Positions 35,501-51,000 are shown, counted from the first letter of the stretch. The stretch is 64,000 nucleotides of DNA from Heliocidaris tuberculata (GCA_025618425.1 CM046838.1:14685629-14749628); one strand, 5' to 3'. A program made the numbers and translations. The notes: generated from the letters alone by a model not told the origin.

Positions 35501-38500
35501 CCTGACAAGCCACCGTCAATCTCTAGTAAATGTAACCAACAGATCTCCACAAGTTTTGAAGGTGTATACAATTGATGGACGTGTCAAAGCTTTGAAGAAG
35601 TCAACAAACAAATGGGTAAATATTACCTCGGTAAATCAGATCGACAAACTGGACTCATAGAATCATATTTGTTTAATCATTCATGTTTTATAAACACTTA
35701 TGAATGTTGCTTACCCATGTATTTACTGTAACAAATCTGTAAGAAAAAATCAGAAAGCAATTCTTTGCGTACTATGTTCAAAATGGTCACATCTTAAATG
35801 TGGAAATGTTAAAGATGATGTATTCTTTTCATCAGAAGACTGGATATGTAATATTTGTTATATGGATGAACTTCCATGTTTTATGGGAAATTCGCCTCAA
35901 AAACAAATACCTATAACTACTAAAGACGATTATTCTAAGGATAAAGGTTTATATATATCTGTTTATCCTAAAGAAAAGGGCATTAAAATAGCACATTTAA
36001 ACGTCCGCAGTCTACGAAATAAAAAAGATGATATACAATTGTTCCTAGATTCAAACCCGTATGATATTTTTTCCATGTCTGAAACCTGGCTTGACAATAA
36101 TTTCCCCACAGGTTTTTTACGTATAAATGAATATACTTTAGAGAGAAAAGATAGAGTCAGTGGTGGTGGAGGTGGTGTAGGTTGTTATATCAAAACTAAT
36201 ATTATATACAAGAGAAGATATGACCTAGAAGAAAATTCGTTAGAATTGATGTGGATAGAAATTCAAATAAAAAATCACAAACCATATCTTCTCGGTATAG
36301 TGTATCGCCCACCAAAGGCCACGATTGAAGAGTTTGAAACCATGGAGTGTAATTTTGAAAATGTTTGTACTTTAACAGAAAGTGTTAATTACAGGAGATA
36401 TGAATTGTAACATGTTAACTGATAATGTTTTATCACAGAAAGTAATACAGATGTGTGATTCTTTTCAATTTAACCAGGTAATTTCAAAACCAACTCGTAT
36501 TACTCCATTTAGTAAAACATTGTTTGATCTTTTTTTGGTATCCCAGACTCTTGGTTCATTACCGTCTGGTGTTCAGTCTGTTGGTATTAGTGACCACTCT
36601 TTGATATATGTAATCCTTAAAGAAAGGAATGTTAAATTTCTTCCTAAAATTTCGATAATGAGGTCTTTTCGCACTTTTGATTCTGATATGTTTGTACGTG
36701 ATTTATCTCTAGTCAATTGGAATTGTATATTTTCTGACAAAGAAAATGTCGATATTATGTGGTTGGATTTTAAAGCAAAGTTCGTTGAACTCTGCGACAG
36801 ACACGCGCCTTATGTAAGCATAAGAAAAAAGCGTAATCCTGCACCGTGGATAACAAATGAGTACTTAATACTTTCACGGGATAGAGACTACTGTAAATCA
36901 AAATTCGATCATTTTAAATCTGTTTCAGATACAAAACAAATGGACCATTTCTGGACAGAATATAAGCGTATTCGCAATAAAATAAATAATATGAATAAAA
37001 AATTGAAACGGGAATATTACTGTAACAAATTTAAAAACTTTACAAATAACGACTTGAAACAAAAGTGGAATGTAATAAAAGAACTTTTACCAAAAACTAA
37101 AAATGAAAATGAATATAAGCTAAAATATGAAGAAAAAGTCATAGAAAACAATCATGAAATTGGTAATGTTTTCAATCAATTATTTAATACTATATCGGAT
37201 AGAATAAGAAATCCAAGCACACAAAATCGTTATGTAGACGACCGCTGCCTCCAAAATGTACCTATAACTGATAGCATTTTATCTTTTTCTGACATTACTG
37301 AAGAGTTTGTTTTAAAAGAACTGAAGAGTATTGATACATGTAAAACATATGGTCTAGATGGAATACACCCAACGTTACTTAAAGTGGCTGCAGAAATTGT
37401 TGTAAAACCATTGACCCTTATATTCAATTGTTCCCTTATATACCTAAGGATTTCAAATCTGCTAAAATAATTCCAATACATAAGAGTGGTGATAAAACAC
37501 AACCAATGAATTATAGACCCATATCTATTTTGTCCATAGTTAGTAAGATTTTAGAAAAAGGAATTCACAAACAGCTGTATGAATATTTAAATGAACATTC
37601 ATTGCTCTCTGATAATCAATCTGGTTTTCGACCTTTACACTCTACAAATTCTTGCATTCTTGATATTAATGAATATATTCTACAAAATATGAACTCCGGA
37701 TATCTAACAGGTGGTGTATTTTTAGATCTTCGAAAGGCTTTCGATGTTATACCTCACGATAAATTGCTAAAGAAAATGTTTTATATGGTATAAAGGGCAC
37801 TGAGTATAAATGGTTCGAATCATATATAACAAACAGAACTCATTGTGTATCGATTGATGGTATTTTGAGTGTCTCACAAAATCCTGGGTATGTTACACTG
37901 TTGTTTATAAAAAACGGGGGGGGGGGGGGGAGAAAAAAGAAAAAAAGGTTACATTGGATTTGTAAGGTGTGTATTCACTTTTGTTGGATATGGTATATAT
38001 TATATCCTATGATGGGTCATTTACTGAATTGTACAACTTGTCGTTTGTTGTCAACGATATTTCACTGTTAAAATAGTAAAAGTGATACTATACCCTACTA
38101 TTCTCAATACACATACTACCATAATGTTACTCACCTTGACAAAACTTACCGCTATACCCAGCCGAACATCTACATTTGTAGGAGTTAACCTGGCGCCCTG
38201 TCTCAACCACACACTGACTGTTTTCCCCGCATTGGTGATATGAGGAACAGTCTCTTTCTGGATTGGAAGAGTCAGAAAGAATTATCTAAGTTCAAGGCAA
38301 ACATATGGTTTCAAAATGAACAAGCTAATTGTATTCTGCGATCCGAACATCCGGGAGCTTTCGTCGTGATCTCGGCCGCTGGGTGAAAACAATAGCTTGG
38401 CAACGCATAGCAACGCGGCACTTCGCATTGACATTGCACGCACTTTGTGACAACAATGATTTTTCAACACGATAAAAATTATTTTCGAAAAATCAGCTCA

Positions 38501-38895
38501 AGGCAATTTCAATAGCCCTGTCTGTCACCTTTAGAAATGTGCGAACATTACACAGGCGTATTACGTAATCCGAACCTGATTTCTATGGGCAGTACAATAG
38601 GCCTTTGAAATTGCCCTTGAGTTTATTTTTTGGAAGTAGTTTTTATCGTGTTTTTCTTTTCTCCATCAAAATGCTGTAGGTTGTCACAACTACAATATGA
38701 TGCGGGGATAATCTCTTTCATTTTATATTTTTCCTGATCGCGTTAAATACAGCGAAAAATGAAAATGGGTAAACACAATCGAAAAGGGCAGGAAAAATCC
38801 AGATAACAACAAACTCTTGGAACCGACGAAATACGCATATGTTTGTTCGGATCATTTCATAATAGGTATATATCTTTCTGATATTTAGCTTCATT

Positions 38896-38944
<49 letters not shown>

Positions 38945-41900
38945 TTACCAAACCAAAAAGACAGAAAAGGTGTCATGGGAACCATAAACAAAAACAAGCT
39001 CATTCAGCTGTTCACAGTACCGTATTGTTATGGTATGGGACTTTGTACAGTCCCACCTCTTCAATTCTGTGAAAGTTTTCTTTTGTATCTTTTTGTTAAT
39101 TCCCTCAATACGACATCAACCACTCCTACAAGTATGGGGTTATCCTGCCAGGAGTGAATTTCCGATGATGTTCGCTGTGCGAGAGTCTTCTATGTCCATA
39201 CAAATAAAATGCAATGGATTTACTACACGCAAATGCTACGTGTGGGACCAAAGTCAACAAAGTGCGACGCTCAAGCGGACCGTGCTTTCACCCACTGCAC
39301 TGAACTCTATGAGCTCAGTGACCCACTGAGGGAAGTGACGTCACGTCGGGTCGCAGAATAAAAACGTGTTATGATATCATTATTGCCTCAAAATGATATG
39401 ATTCTATGGATACATAATTTATTCAATTCAATTCAATTCTTTCATGATTTATTGATCAATCCAAAACATGCTTTGTACATCATTTTACATGAAAAACAGC
39501 CGAAGCTAGATTATACGATTATACATGTTCACATTGGTATAAGAGCCCCAAAATATAAAATATGTATTCTGGGAATATTCCGTTTAATGTTATAATCTCA
39601 TGTAGAGCAAACATGGACATTGTGATGTATACTGGAAAACAATAACTCATTAAATTAGATTACTTTCACCATTGCATACAGGATGATCATATCTTCTTAT
39701 TCGAGCCAAATAATGTTTTTCATTAGGATAACATCAATTTCCATGCACCTGTCTGACTGGAATTAAAACTATGACATGTGGCTTTAGTTTTTTGGTACGT
39801 CATTTTTAAAATTATTATTACTGATAATATGGCACATGTGCCTACAATCAGTGGATTATATAGGCAATACAGTACCGGCGTAGATATGGATTGCTGTAGG
39901 GTTGGTGAATATGTTCTTCCCAAAGGAAGTCGTGGTGGATCCATTTATACTGGCTCGAAGGAGAAGACCTTTAGTATAGTTTGAGATGTAATAGTCCCCG
40001 AAGTAGAGAGTGAATCCGTCCATTAGTGAGAATGTCCCGTCCATATCGATCTTCCAAGGAGAATTCGGGTCACTCAAGTTAATACATGTGATCTTCCCGA
40101 AATCTTCCTCCGTAAAGTAAAGTAAATCCTCTGAACGGAAACGAATGGGATTGAAAGGTGACTTGAAACAACTTTGATATCTTGGTAGTGAAGTAGAAGA
40201 AAAAGATAGTTCTAAGTGAATCATGTATGGTTAAGAAAATGTCCCTGACCATTTTTTTCTCTTTCAAATGAAATAAAATTGGCTATTGCTTTTTTCCCCT
40301 CATCTATTCAATAAAGGAAAGAAAAAAAAATATGTAGCAAACGTAAAGATAATCATTGTTTATGTAAATTCAGTTTAGTTGCCATTCGTAGAATCAGTTT
40401 GGTTATTGAAATGATTACCGTATGAATAATATTAATAAAATGAAATATATGCTTGAACTTTGCAAGTATCAGTAAAGACAGCACGAGGGAACTCATAGGC
40501 GTATCCACCAAATGAGACCCTCATCCACCCCAGTTGAGAAAAAAAATGGAATTAAAAAAAATCACACAAAAGATCGTAGATTCTGGGGTAAGGAATCCTA
40601 CTCCCCACCTCCCATCCCGCATACCCAAATGATTTTGCTTTTGGAAGGGCTGGTAGGTTTCCCGAAAAGGGAAAAACTCATATCGGGGAATATTTCGATG
40701 AAAATTCGCTACACCCTTCCTGGATCTACCTATCGAAATAACACTTAATTTGAAGCTGACCTGCATAATCGAGGGTAAGACCAACTGGATTTGCTACCCC
40801 TCTCTCTACAAGAGGTGAACGATTTTTACCGCGAAGGGAGGACATCTCAATCGCAGGTACAGCACCACTATCAGCCCAGTACAACTTCCTGTCAACAGAA
40901 ATAACCACAAGAGAAACAAATTGATCACTTAAAAAAAAAAAAAAAATCCTACGTTTATTGTTGGACGGGATATGAGGATTACTTAGTGGGCCACTGATTA
41001 GAACTCATATCATGGGTTCATACAGGGGATGGATCATTCTGAAGAATAAAGGTCATTTTCATACCACCAGAGTTCATGATCAATCACGAATTGTTTTCAT
41101 TACAGCTGTATCTAATTTGATGTATTACCCAATATTGACTTTATCATCTAACTTGGTAATAGGATAACGAAAGAAATCAGTTTTTTCTTAGCGAGCAAGA
41201 ATGTTCACACGCACACATATACATGTGTGTGTATATATACACATGTACATGCAGTGCGTCTCAGAAAAAAATGAAACCCTAAAACAAAGGGTTATTGTGA
41301 CCACACTATGTGCTTTATGACAGTAATCATCCATTTTCAATAAACTAAAAGTATTATGCTTTTAAATGATACCTTGATCGCATGCTTTACCGAGCAGCTG
41401 AATTTTGAAAATGACATGTAAAAACTCAGTTGTGCCGGATTTGGGTAAAACCGTGAAAACGTTAGGATCACATGCAAAATGACTAAATTGAAATACCAGC
41501 TTTTTGAGATATGATACTTGAAATTCCCTTGTGTGATGGACATTCATTCAATCAGACATTCATAAAACCAATTTCCAGTGGCGGCAGGGGCATACGCCTT
41601 CACAATTCCAATATCAATGAATATCCGTTAAGAGATAAAAAGTGCCCTTCCTGAGATGGAAAAGGTGCCCCTCTTGAGGTGGGAAACTGTCATAATCTTG
41701 ATATAATTTCTGCCTTATGTGCCCTGTCTACCTTGTACTTCCATTTTGATGACAATGGAAAGTATCACTTACTTTACACTTATGAAAAATATCACTTTTT
41801 CGTCTGTTCTTTTCTTTAAAATTTCAATTCAGGAAAATGCAAAAAATTGCTTTTCATTTCGATTAGAGGTATCATTCCAATACAAAAATGCCCTTTCCTT

Positions 41901-44900
41901 ACCCCCAACATTGACTATCCTTTATTTTATGATGAGGGCAGTATCCTTACCTTCATTATTTAAAGAAACAGATGAAAACAGTCTCCTCATATAAGAGTCA
42001 TATTATATATATATATATATACATATATATATCGTTACTGTCTTCAAGAAGTGACGGATAGCCAGCAACTAAAAGAAAGTTAGTTTTGAATAAATCGCTT
42101 TCGAAGTTTTAAAGCATGATCTCAACCTCTTTAATGTATGAAGGGTGAATAAATGTTTTTATCCTGGAATAGATCATATTTCAATGTTTAGTTCTATGTT
42201 TAATCATTTGCCAATTTTTTTTTTTTTTTTTTTTTTGGGGGGGGGGGGGAATGAGCTGTAAACATAACCGTCATTTCGTGAAAAACACAAAATTCAAGGA
42301 CGCGAAGTGACGGATTTTCACGAAGTGACGGATCTCAGCCGCGCGCGTGTAAAACATATGGGACTTGATCACCGTGCTTTTAACACAACAAAAAAGTAAC
42401 TCCCTCCTTACTCGAAATGGCCTTACTTTTTAACAAAAAATGTTTTGAGCAAACTCACCCGGCAGGAGTGTTCCTACACTTATTCACTAACTTTTTTGTG
42501 AAATTGAGATTCATCCATTGAGTCATGCATGAATGAGCAAACATTAAAGGCAAAAGTGTCACTTTTCAAAAGTCACAATAGGGCAGGAGCCTGTGCCGAA
42601 ATAGTCAACCCATTTTACCAATGAGGTTTGACCCCTTAAAGTTGCTAAGACCATCCATGTCATTCACAAAAAGTTTGTCAGCTCGAATGAAGCCGCCTGG
42701 TTTGGCCCCCAGAGCCCCCCGAAAGGGGCCCCAAAGTCGGGTCGATTTCAACCCATCTAACATATGCACCAAACTTTGTCAGAAGGAAGGTGTATGACTA
42801 TACATTACCAAAACACCAAAACTGACAAAATTTTCCGTCGGGATGGGTTGTCAGACCGCCCCTAAAAATTGGGGGAAATTTTTCCCCTTAAGGCCCACGG
42901 ACCAATTTTTGTCAGAAGGAAGAGTTATGGGTGTACATTACAAAAATATAAAAACTTACAAAAATTTCCATCGGAAAGGGGGTGTAACACGCCCCTGAAA
43001 AAAACACCAAAGTGCCCCTAAACCCAGCTTTGTTGCCCAAAATGCTCTGGATATAGAGAAAAAACATTTTTTTTTGCATTACAACCTCAATAACTACAAA
43101 CTGTCTCATTGAATTCAGCTAAAATTTACAGAGTACAATCTTGAGTATTATATCTTTCTTGGGGTGCAATTTGATGTCAAATGATCATTTCAAGAACAGT
43201 TTATTAAATTGTGAAAATTGTACTGCTTTCTAAAATGTAGTCAAATGATATTGTCAGGATTATGTAAACATACTCACTGTCCATCTGCGCCTGTTTGGCA
43301 AGGCATAATAGAGAGCTGGCAAAGTATTTGTGTAATTAACACATGAATGGTAGATTTCAGCATGGCAGCCACATAGCCCAGATACTTAACAAGCTCCTCT
43401 ATTATCTCTTGTCAAACAGGTGCAGATGGACAATGGGCGTGTTTACATAATCCTGAAAATATCATTTGACTACTTTTGAAAAAGAAATACAATTTTTGCA
43501 ATTTAATAAATTATTATTGAAATGATAATTTGACACCAAATTTCACCCCAAGAAAGATACAATACTCAAAATTGCACTCTGTAAATTTGACATGAATTGA
43601 ATGAGACACTTTGGATTTATTAAGGTTGTAAAGCCTAAAAATGTTTTTTCTCTACATTCAGAGCATTTTGGGCAGCGAAGCTGGGTTTAGGGGCACTTTT
43701 GTGTTTTTTCAGAGGCGTGTTACACCCCTTTCCCAATGGAAATTTTTGTAAGTATTTATATTTTTGTAATGTATACTCATAACTCTTCCTTCTGACAAAA
43801 TTTGGTCCATGGGCCTTAAGGGGAAATAATTGCCCCAATTTTTAGGGGCGGTCTGACAACCCATCCCGACGGAAAATTTTGTCAGTTTTGGTGTTTTGGT
43901 AATGTATAAGCATACACCTTAATTCTGACAAAGTTTGGTGCATATGTTAGATGGGTTGAAATCGACCCGACTTTGGGGCCCCTTTCGGGGGCTCTGGGGG
44001 CCTAACCCGGCGGCTTCGTTCGAGCTGACAAGCTTTTTGTGAATGACATGGATAGTCTAAGGAACTTTAAGGGGTCAAATCTCATATGTAAAATGGGTTA
44101 ACTATTTCGAGACAGGCACCCAGACTACAAGGGTCATTTGGGGGATTCTATGAAACGAGATTTTAGCGAATTCGGTTTCTGGTGCATATTTATGTGTTGT
44201 TGTTGTTGTTTATCATCCATCGCTTGACCCCCTCACAACTATCCTGACACTTTTCTCATTATTATGCTTGGGTGAGCACAATTTAAAATAAATATCAACC
44301 TTCCTGAATTTGAAATTGCAAAATCCATTCAGCTTATTGAAAAAAGAAATAACTCCAGATATTTTTATCAATATGTATCATCACATGTTATGTGAACATG
44401 AGAGGTTGTCACCATGTCATGGGTGAGTGAGCACACTTTAAAAATCGCGCAAGAAATGCTAAAATGTACTGTTAACAGCATATAAAATGACCCTTGTGAC
44501 TTTTGAACAGCGACATTTTTGCCTTTAATGTTTGCCCACTTACGCATGACTCCATGGATCAATCTCATTTTTACAGGGAACTTAGTCAATAAGTGTAGGA
44601 ACACTCCTGTCAAGTAAGTTTGCTCAAAACTTTTTTGTTAAGAAGTTACGCCAATTTGATTAACCGGTGTGTTGGCTCAGTCAGTAGAGTGTCCGCCTCA
44701 CAACCGGGAGGTCGTGGGTTCGAACCCCGGCCGCGTCATACCAAAAGACGTTAAAAGATGGGAGTTGCTGCTACCTTGTCTGGCGTTCGACAATAAGGGA
44801 TAGAGCAACGTCGATCTGGCGCTGCTCAGTGGCTGCCGGGCTCACGATCAATTGGGCAAAAAGAATTTCCATTTCGGTTTAACTTAATAAAATTTGGAGT

Positions 44901-44913
44901 GGACTTTAAAAAG

Positions 44914-44955
<42 letters not shown>

Positions 44956-44999
44956 GTTATTATTATTATTATTATTAAGGGGGGGGGTCACTTTTTTGT

Positions 45000-45040
<41 letters not shown>

Positions 45041-48000
45041 TGGCAGTGAGGGATGGTGCATAAATTTTATCAACTGAATCTTTTAAGTTATTGCTATTTA
45101 TTTATTTGTGGGCGCGGGCACACCTTGTCCGGCAGGTTGTATATGGCCAGTGGTTCCGACATAAAACAGACGGTGTCTTGGACACTGTTTATACAACCAC
45201 TATCCTCTTATCATACCGACTACCAACCCTGGACAACTACCCCAGCCCCGGACAGCTAAAATATAGCATCATTTGCAATTTTGCCGTATCGTTAATGACT
45301 TGCTTGGTATTATTACAGATCCTAACTAGAATTGCAATCGTATGAGAACGATGTGCATGCATTGACGTCCGTATCTTCTATTTCGTTGAGCAGATGACAG
45401 GTGAAAAAATAAAGAAGTGCATTTTTAAAACGAGAGATAAGATAAGATGAGAGAAGAGAAAACAAATAATAACTTGCATAAAAAGGGATAGAAATATAAG
45501 ATGGAAGAAAATAACGCATACTGTGAAAGAGAAAATTATAGAATGATGAAAACAAAGAATAACACAAGGAAAGGTAAAAATAGAAGATGATAGAACGATG
45601 AAAATAATGTAAAAAAAAGATAGAAAGACAAGATGACAGAAGGATGGGAACCAAACAAATACATAAGGGTCTACGGGAATGACGCCACAAATCCACAAAA
45701 ATTCCGAGAATATTTGTGTAAAAAGAGAAAATCAGTAGTAAAACGACAGAGGTTGAAAGACGGTGTTGATTCCAGGCTTTGCGACAGTCCAAAATATTCT
45801 ATCTATAATGTTTTGTCATTAGATGGCGCTCTGAAACTAACTTGCACAGAATACAGTCAGACCCAACTTCGGAAAACCGAGCTCAGGTGTATACTCCGAA
45901 AACGGCGTATGAATATAGAGCCCTCATCGCTCAGTGTGAAACAGTGTGTACAAAAGGCATGGGGAAAATCTTTCAAAGTCAACCTGCCAACGATATATAT
46001 ATATATATATATATAATATATATAGTGCGGTCATTTTGAGCCGACTGCCATTAGCGCGCCATTTAAGATAGGCATATTATTCAATATTATGTAGTGCATA
46101 GTAATTTGATGTTTTTTTTCGCAATAAATTCGCGATGGCGTCAGCTACTTTTACCACATTTGGCTGACAGTTGTCAAATACATAAGTTCCCATACCCACC
46201 AAATTTCAAAGAGGTAGGTTAAAGTTCTGCAAATTTAGAGCAAGTTGGAGTTATTTCGGCATTTATGTAAATATAGTTATTTTCACGAGCAATTTCCCAA
46301 AGTTGGTCAGTCATAAAATTTAGAGGGCGTTGTTTATCTAACGCATGATTACAAATGCATGAAATTTGATAGAGATGTGTACAATGGCAAAGCCAAGGCA
46401 CGGTGAAAGTTTGAGACAAACATGAATTGATATGAGAAAGTTATAGGAATTTTTCCTATTCGGGAGTGAATATTTCAAGAAATTTAGCGTTTTTCAATAT
46501 GGCCGATTTCGGACATAAATTTAGAGTTTGAAGATGGATTTTTTTGTATAAGACTTTCCATTGTAATGGAAAAAGCAACTCTTGGACTATCTAGAGCAAT
46601 TTGTTAGAAATCTGTAGCATCTAGGATAGTGGAGATAGGCAAGAAGAACGAAAGGCGTTAAAATGGCCCCAAAACGGACAAAATGGCGCCTGGACGGTCA
46701 TGCATGAGTGATTTCAGAAAACGAAGATTTTAGTGACCTAGATGGGATGCCAAGGAACATGCATATGAAATTTAAAATAAAATCGACATCGGTAAAGTAC
46801 CTAGAGAGTGATTATAAGCACTAAGTGTAAAACAAATGGGATTTGGGGGCAGAAGAAGACGATCAAGAAGAATAACCCCAAAAATTGGAAGAACATAAAC
46901 AAGAACAGAGAATTGACGTTGACGTCAGGGCAATAAGAATGCCAGTGGAGTAGCCAGGATTTTTTCACTAGGGGTGGGGGGGGGGGGGGCAGACGTGAAG
47001 GATCGACTAAGCGAAGGAACATAATTATATAGACTTGGCCGTCTCCCAGGGTGTACCGTGAAGGCAATATAAATTTTTGTTCCTGGAAATCAATTTTCGG
47101 AATTTCAATTTATCTACATTTTATTAATTTAATAACTTTATTTTTAATTTTCACTTTTTATGATGTTACTTTCTCAAGTAATCTATGCATAGGTTATTGG
47201 AGAAATAATATTTATCATCAGCGAGCACTTGTGGTGCACCTCACTCACTCAGGAGAGCGCCTATCAAAATCTAGAACACAGATGGCGCTACACTATATTG
47301 ATCTTTTTTGATTGGTCAGCCTTGCGCGAGGCCATTATGACGTCAACATGACTTTGGTGGTGGTGCACTGGTGATGGTGATGAAATGAAATAGAAATGAA
47401 ATGTAACCTTCCGAAGTTCCGAAAATAGTAATATATTAAATGAAATGAGATGAAATACCCTACTACCTAACGTTTATTTATACATTCTCTTTTGTACATG
47501 TATTTTCTTTTGATTCTGTAAGTAATTTAATTATTCATAGCAACAAAAAGGTTGGAAAGAGGGCAAAATAACGCAGCATGAAAACACCATCAGCATATCA
47601 CAATAGACCTGTTTACTAATGTTTTTAGGGGCTGAAAAGGAGGGCCATGCCCCCCCCCCCCGTGCCCCCTTGACTACGCCTATGAAGAGTGCAGAACATG
47701 AACAAGAACAGAGCATTGACGTAGACGTCAATGCATTAATAAGAATTACTGAGAATGCAGCACATGAACTGAAACAAGTCAATGACGAAGGACCTCATTG
47801 CAATAAATAAGAATGTAGAAAGTGAACGGAAACAAGGCAATGAAGAAGGACGCCATTGCAATAATACGCTAGAACTGTTGACATTGCCAAAATTTGAATG
47901 TGATTTCATAACGTTTTAGGGATATATTATTGAATTATCTCTTAACATCCTGTTCTTCGGAAATTCTCATTTTTTATTGTTGATTAAATTGCTAATTACT

Positions 48001-51000
48001 CAGGTTTTATTGTCGTTTGAAGCCGTTTCGGAATGAACCATCAATATTAATAAGAGCAATTGAGAAAATGGTTGTCACGTTTGAAAGAATTCATACCTCA
48101 ACGAGGAAATATATCAGCCAACAATGATAGTAACCTAACAGTTCAATTTCATCCTCCGGAAAAGAAAATTGCGACTATATTCTCTAAAAGTTACTACTAG
48201 ATCATTTCCGGTACAAAGCTAAAATTACCCACTATTCGAGGAATTCAAAATGAAATTGGGTTTACTTTGCAGGTAAAAAAAATCACCGACATTAAGGTGG
48301 CCTGTACTTCAAAAGTTCAAGAGGAAAATACAGAAAAAGAAGAAAAAGACGAATACAGAGCGTGAACGGAAACAAGGCAATGACGAAGGACGTCATTGCA
48401 ATAATACACTAGAATTGTTGATATTGCCAATATTTGAATGTGATTTTATGACTTTTTAGGGATATATTATTTGAATATTCTAAACATCCTGTGTTACGAA
48501 CCCTGATCATCTGATTATGCATATTCATGTATATTATGTTAATGTTTTGAGCATGCGCTGATTGTTGGCCGAATGGGAGAATAAAGGCATACAGAATGGT
48601 AATTTCGGAGTGATTTTTCTGTTATGTTTCACCGTTTGCGTGAAAGATTGTTCTTATGAGTGTGGGGTGTGAGAATGTAAAGTATGTAGGCCCCGCGGTC
48701 GTAATACCTGTTCTTTGGAAATTCTCATTTTTGAAATGAGAAATTTTGTGAATGTAAACAGATTTGTGACATTTCAACCCATAATTTTGAGGTGAAATAT
48801 CCACTGACACATTTGATATTACATTAGTAAAATGTAATTATGCATTCAAAATATCTTCCAGGTACAAGAAGCGAAAGAAAATATTCCAAGAAGTCTTTGA
48901 TGTCTTTGGTGATTTGCTTACTTCAACTCATTCATATTTCAATTATTGTAGCGTGAGCAATGTATTATATGAGATATCTTTTTTTTAAAGGAAAATGATA
49001 ACTGATAGTTTTTTTGTTTTTTTTTTAGTTAAGCACAAACGCGAAACAATGATTGTATAATATACATTCTAAGAAGATCTATGAAGATTACTTAAAGGGC
49101 AATCCAACCTTGGTAATAAGATGATTTGTGTGAAAGCAGAAAAATAAGAAAAAACAGGATAGTGAAAGTTTGAAAGAAATCGGACAAGGAATAAGAAAGT
49201 TATGGATGTTTGAAAAATGAAATCACTACATCTATGCGAATCTCAAATTGGCAATTTGGTGAGTCAATTGTGACATTTTTGTGGACAACTCTCCCATTTG
49301 TCGTCCACAAAAATATCATTAATTTGCGGTTTTCATCGAGGCGTTTTTACCCTCAGGGCAGTACTCAAAATATATTGGAGATATATTTTCTTTCTTTCAA
49401 AGCAACTTGCTATTAAGGTTGGATTTCCCTTTAATATGTCTCTTAGGTTTTTCCTCATATTTTGATTTTATTTGATATGGTCACTATGCCTTTATAAAAG
49501 AGATACTAAAGAAACTAAATTACGTTAATGTTTGTATAAATGCTATTAATCCCGATTCTTAACGGGGTAACCTTGCTAGTCATAAGGACCGCTATTCGTA
49601 AGGACCACTTATTCATAAGGACCGCTATCCATAACGCGTGACTAAATGAATAGCGGTTTTGTACGAATAGCGTTCCTTCTGAATAGCGAGCAAAAAATAG
49701 ACAAATTTCCTCGCTATTCATAAGGACATCCATTCATTAGGACCACTATTCATAACTACTCATAAGGACCGCTTTTTATAACGCGTGTTAAATGAATAGC
49801 GGTTTTCTATGAATAGCGGTTCCTATGAATAGCGAGCGGACCCGTTCTTAACACCGTTTTGCAACACAAATTTAAGTTAATTTGGGAGCTTGCCGTTAAA
49901 TGGTCAACCGACAGGTGTACGCTTATTGTTCACCAGTGGCGTATCTAGGTATTCTGACGCCCGGGGCAAACTATAAAATCTACGCCCCCCCCCCCCCCTC
50001 CATGCCCAAACTCAGATAAATGAGCGTTTTTAATTTAGAAATGATGAACAAAAAAAGTTTTGATGCACACAACCCAGGGTTGTCAACCCAAATTTGATAA
50101 ATTATTGTATAAGCGAGGGAGCAACGCGACCGAGCGACAGATCATTTTTTTTTCTTTTCACCCCTCAAATTGAAATTGCTTATGTATTCTACCCTTAGAA
50201 AAAATATCCAAGGGAATACCGCGACCTAGCAATAGATTTTTGGGGAGAAATTTTGAACATTCCTATTTTGGGGGCGAAAACCCGGAAGAAATATATTTGA
50301 CGAATTTAGCAAAGCCATCGCAAAGCAGATTTATAATTTGTTTCGAATGATCTATTCTTTGAAAGTGCTTTTTATGCACTTATGTCCCATCTGGGGTGCA
50401 ACATTTAACAAGCTCCTGCCTTATGCAGGTTGGGGGGGGGGGGGGCAAAGCAACTAGAGTCAATTAATGGTTAACACTTTTAAAACGCCATTGGGGTGCA
50501 AAATAGCTAGATCCTGATCATAATTATGGGAGAGAGCAAAGCGACCGAACTTTAGAAAATGTTCGCATTTCAAACCCTATAAAACACTATTTCTTACCTA
50601 TTTTGTCCTTGACTAGGGCTCGAATAACCCTTCAAGACCATAAATTATCTTGTATTTCTCCCCCTTTTCTTTCTCTCTTTTGCCCTTTTTGCGCCCCCTT
50701 CAAGTACCGCCCGGGGCTCGTGCCTCCCCCCCCCCCGTAGATACGCTACTGTTGTTCATTAATGCTAGCTATCCAACGCGCTCGCTTTGTAACTTTTGTA
50801 GTTTCAACTCAGATCCTTATGAAATTCAAAATGAATTTAGATGGCAATAATACGATATTACATTCGAAATATCACCAAGGATAGTTATGCGCTTTTTAAA
50901 TATTTTAAAATTTCTTTGCACTTTGGGATACCCCTTTATATAAATTCATGCGCTAGCATTTATTTGATAACGATACCGCTCCCGGACAACTTTGTGCCGA

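Larger units (their letters stand above)
34540..37895 (+). mobile_element. Non-LTR retrotransposon (jockey/CR1-like) with ORF1 and ORF2, internally truncated
   Basis: ORF1 (34833-35660), a 39-nt spacer, then ORF2 from 35700 with PHD finger, AP endonuclease and the first part of RT. ORF2 is broken by frameshifts near 36380, 37430 and 37790, and the match ends near 37890, before the RT active site and the 3' end. It lies in intron 6 of the receptor gene, antisense to it, directly beside a TTAA MITE. The 5' boundary is uncertain. Confidence 0.88.
28578..38134 (-). other. Receptor intron 6, 9.6 kb
   Basis: Holds a decayed Tc1-like repeat, a minus LINE RT fragment, a minisatellite, the GAGACGTC element, a GA tract, family B MITE copy 2 and the ORF1/ORF2 LINE. 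30650-31130 and 32620-33400 have no recognised feature apart from poly(G) runs. Confidence 0.7.

Noticed and set aside
44665..44745. Possible tRNA gene
   Set aside because: Good A and B boxes, but poor overall fold and a SINE body with ATT tail follow.
45322..45410. EDTDVNAC...DC sequence on the minus strand resembling the start of an EGF module
   Set aside because: It falls between propeller exons 3 and 4, which join exactly at a blade, has a poor acceptor, and would break the frame.
45633..46016. 127-codon plus-strand frame
   Set aside because: Runs into an AT microsatellite, basic and featureless, no splice or domain support.
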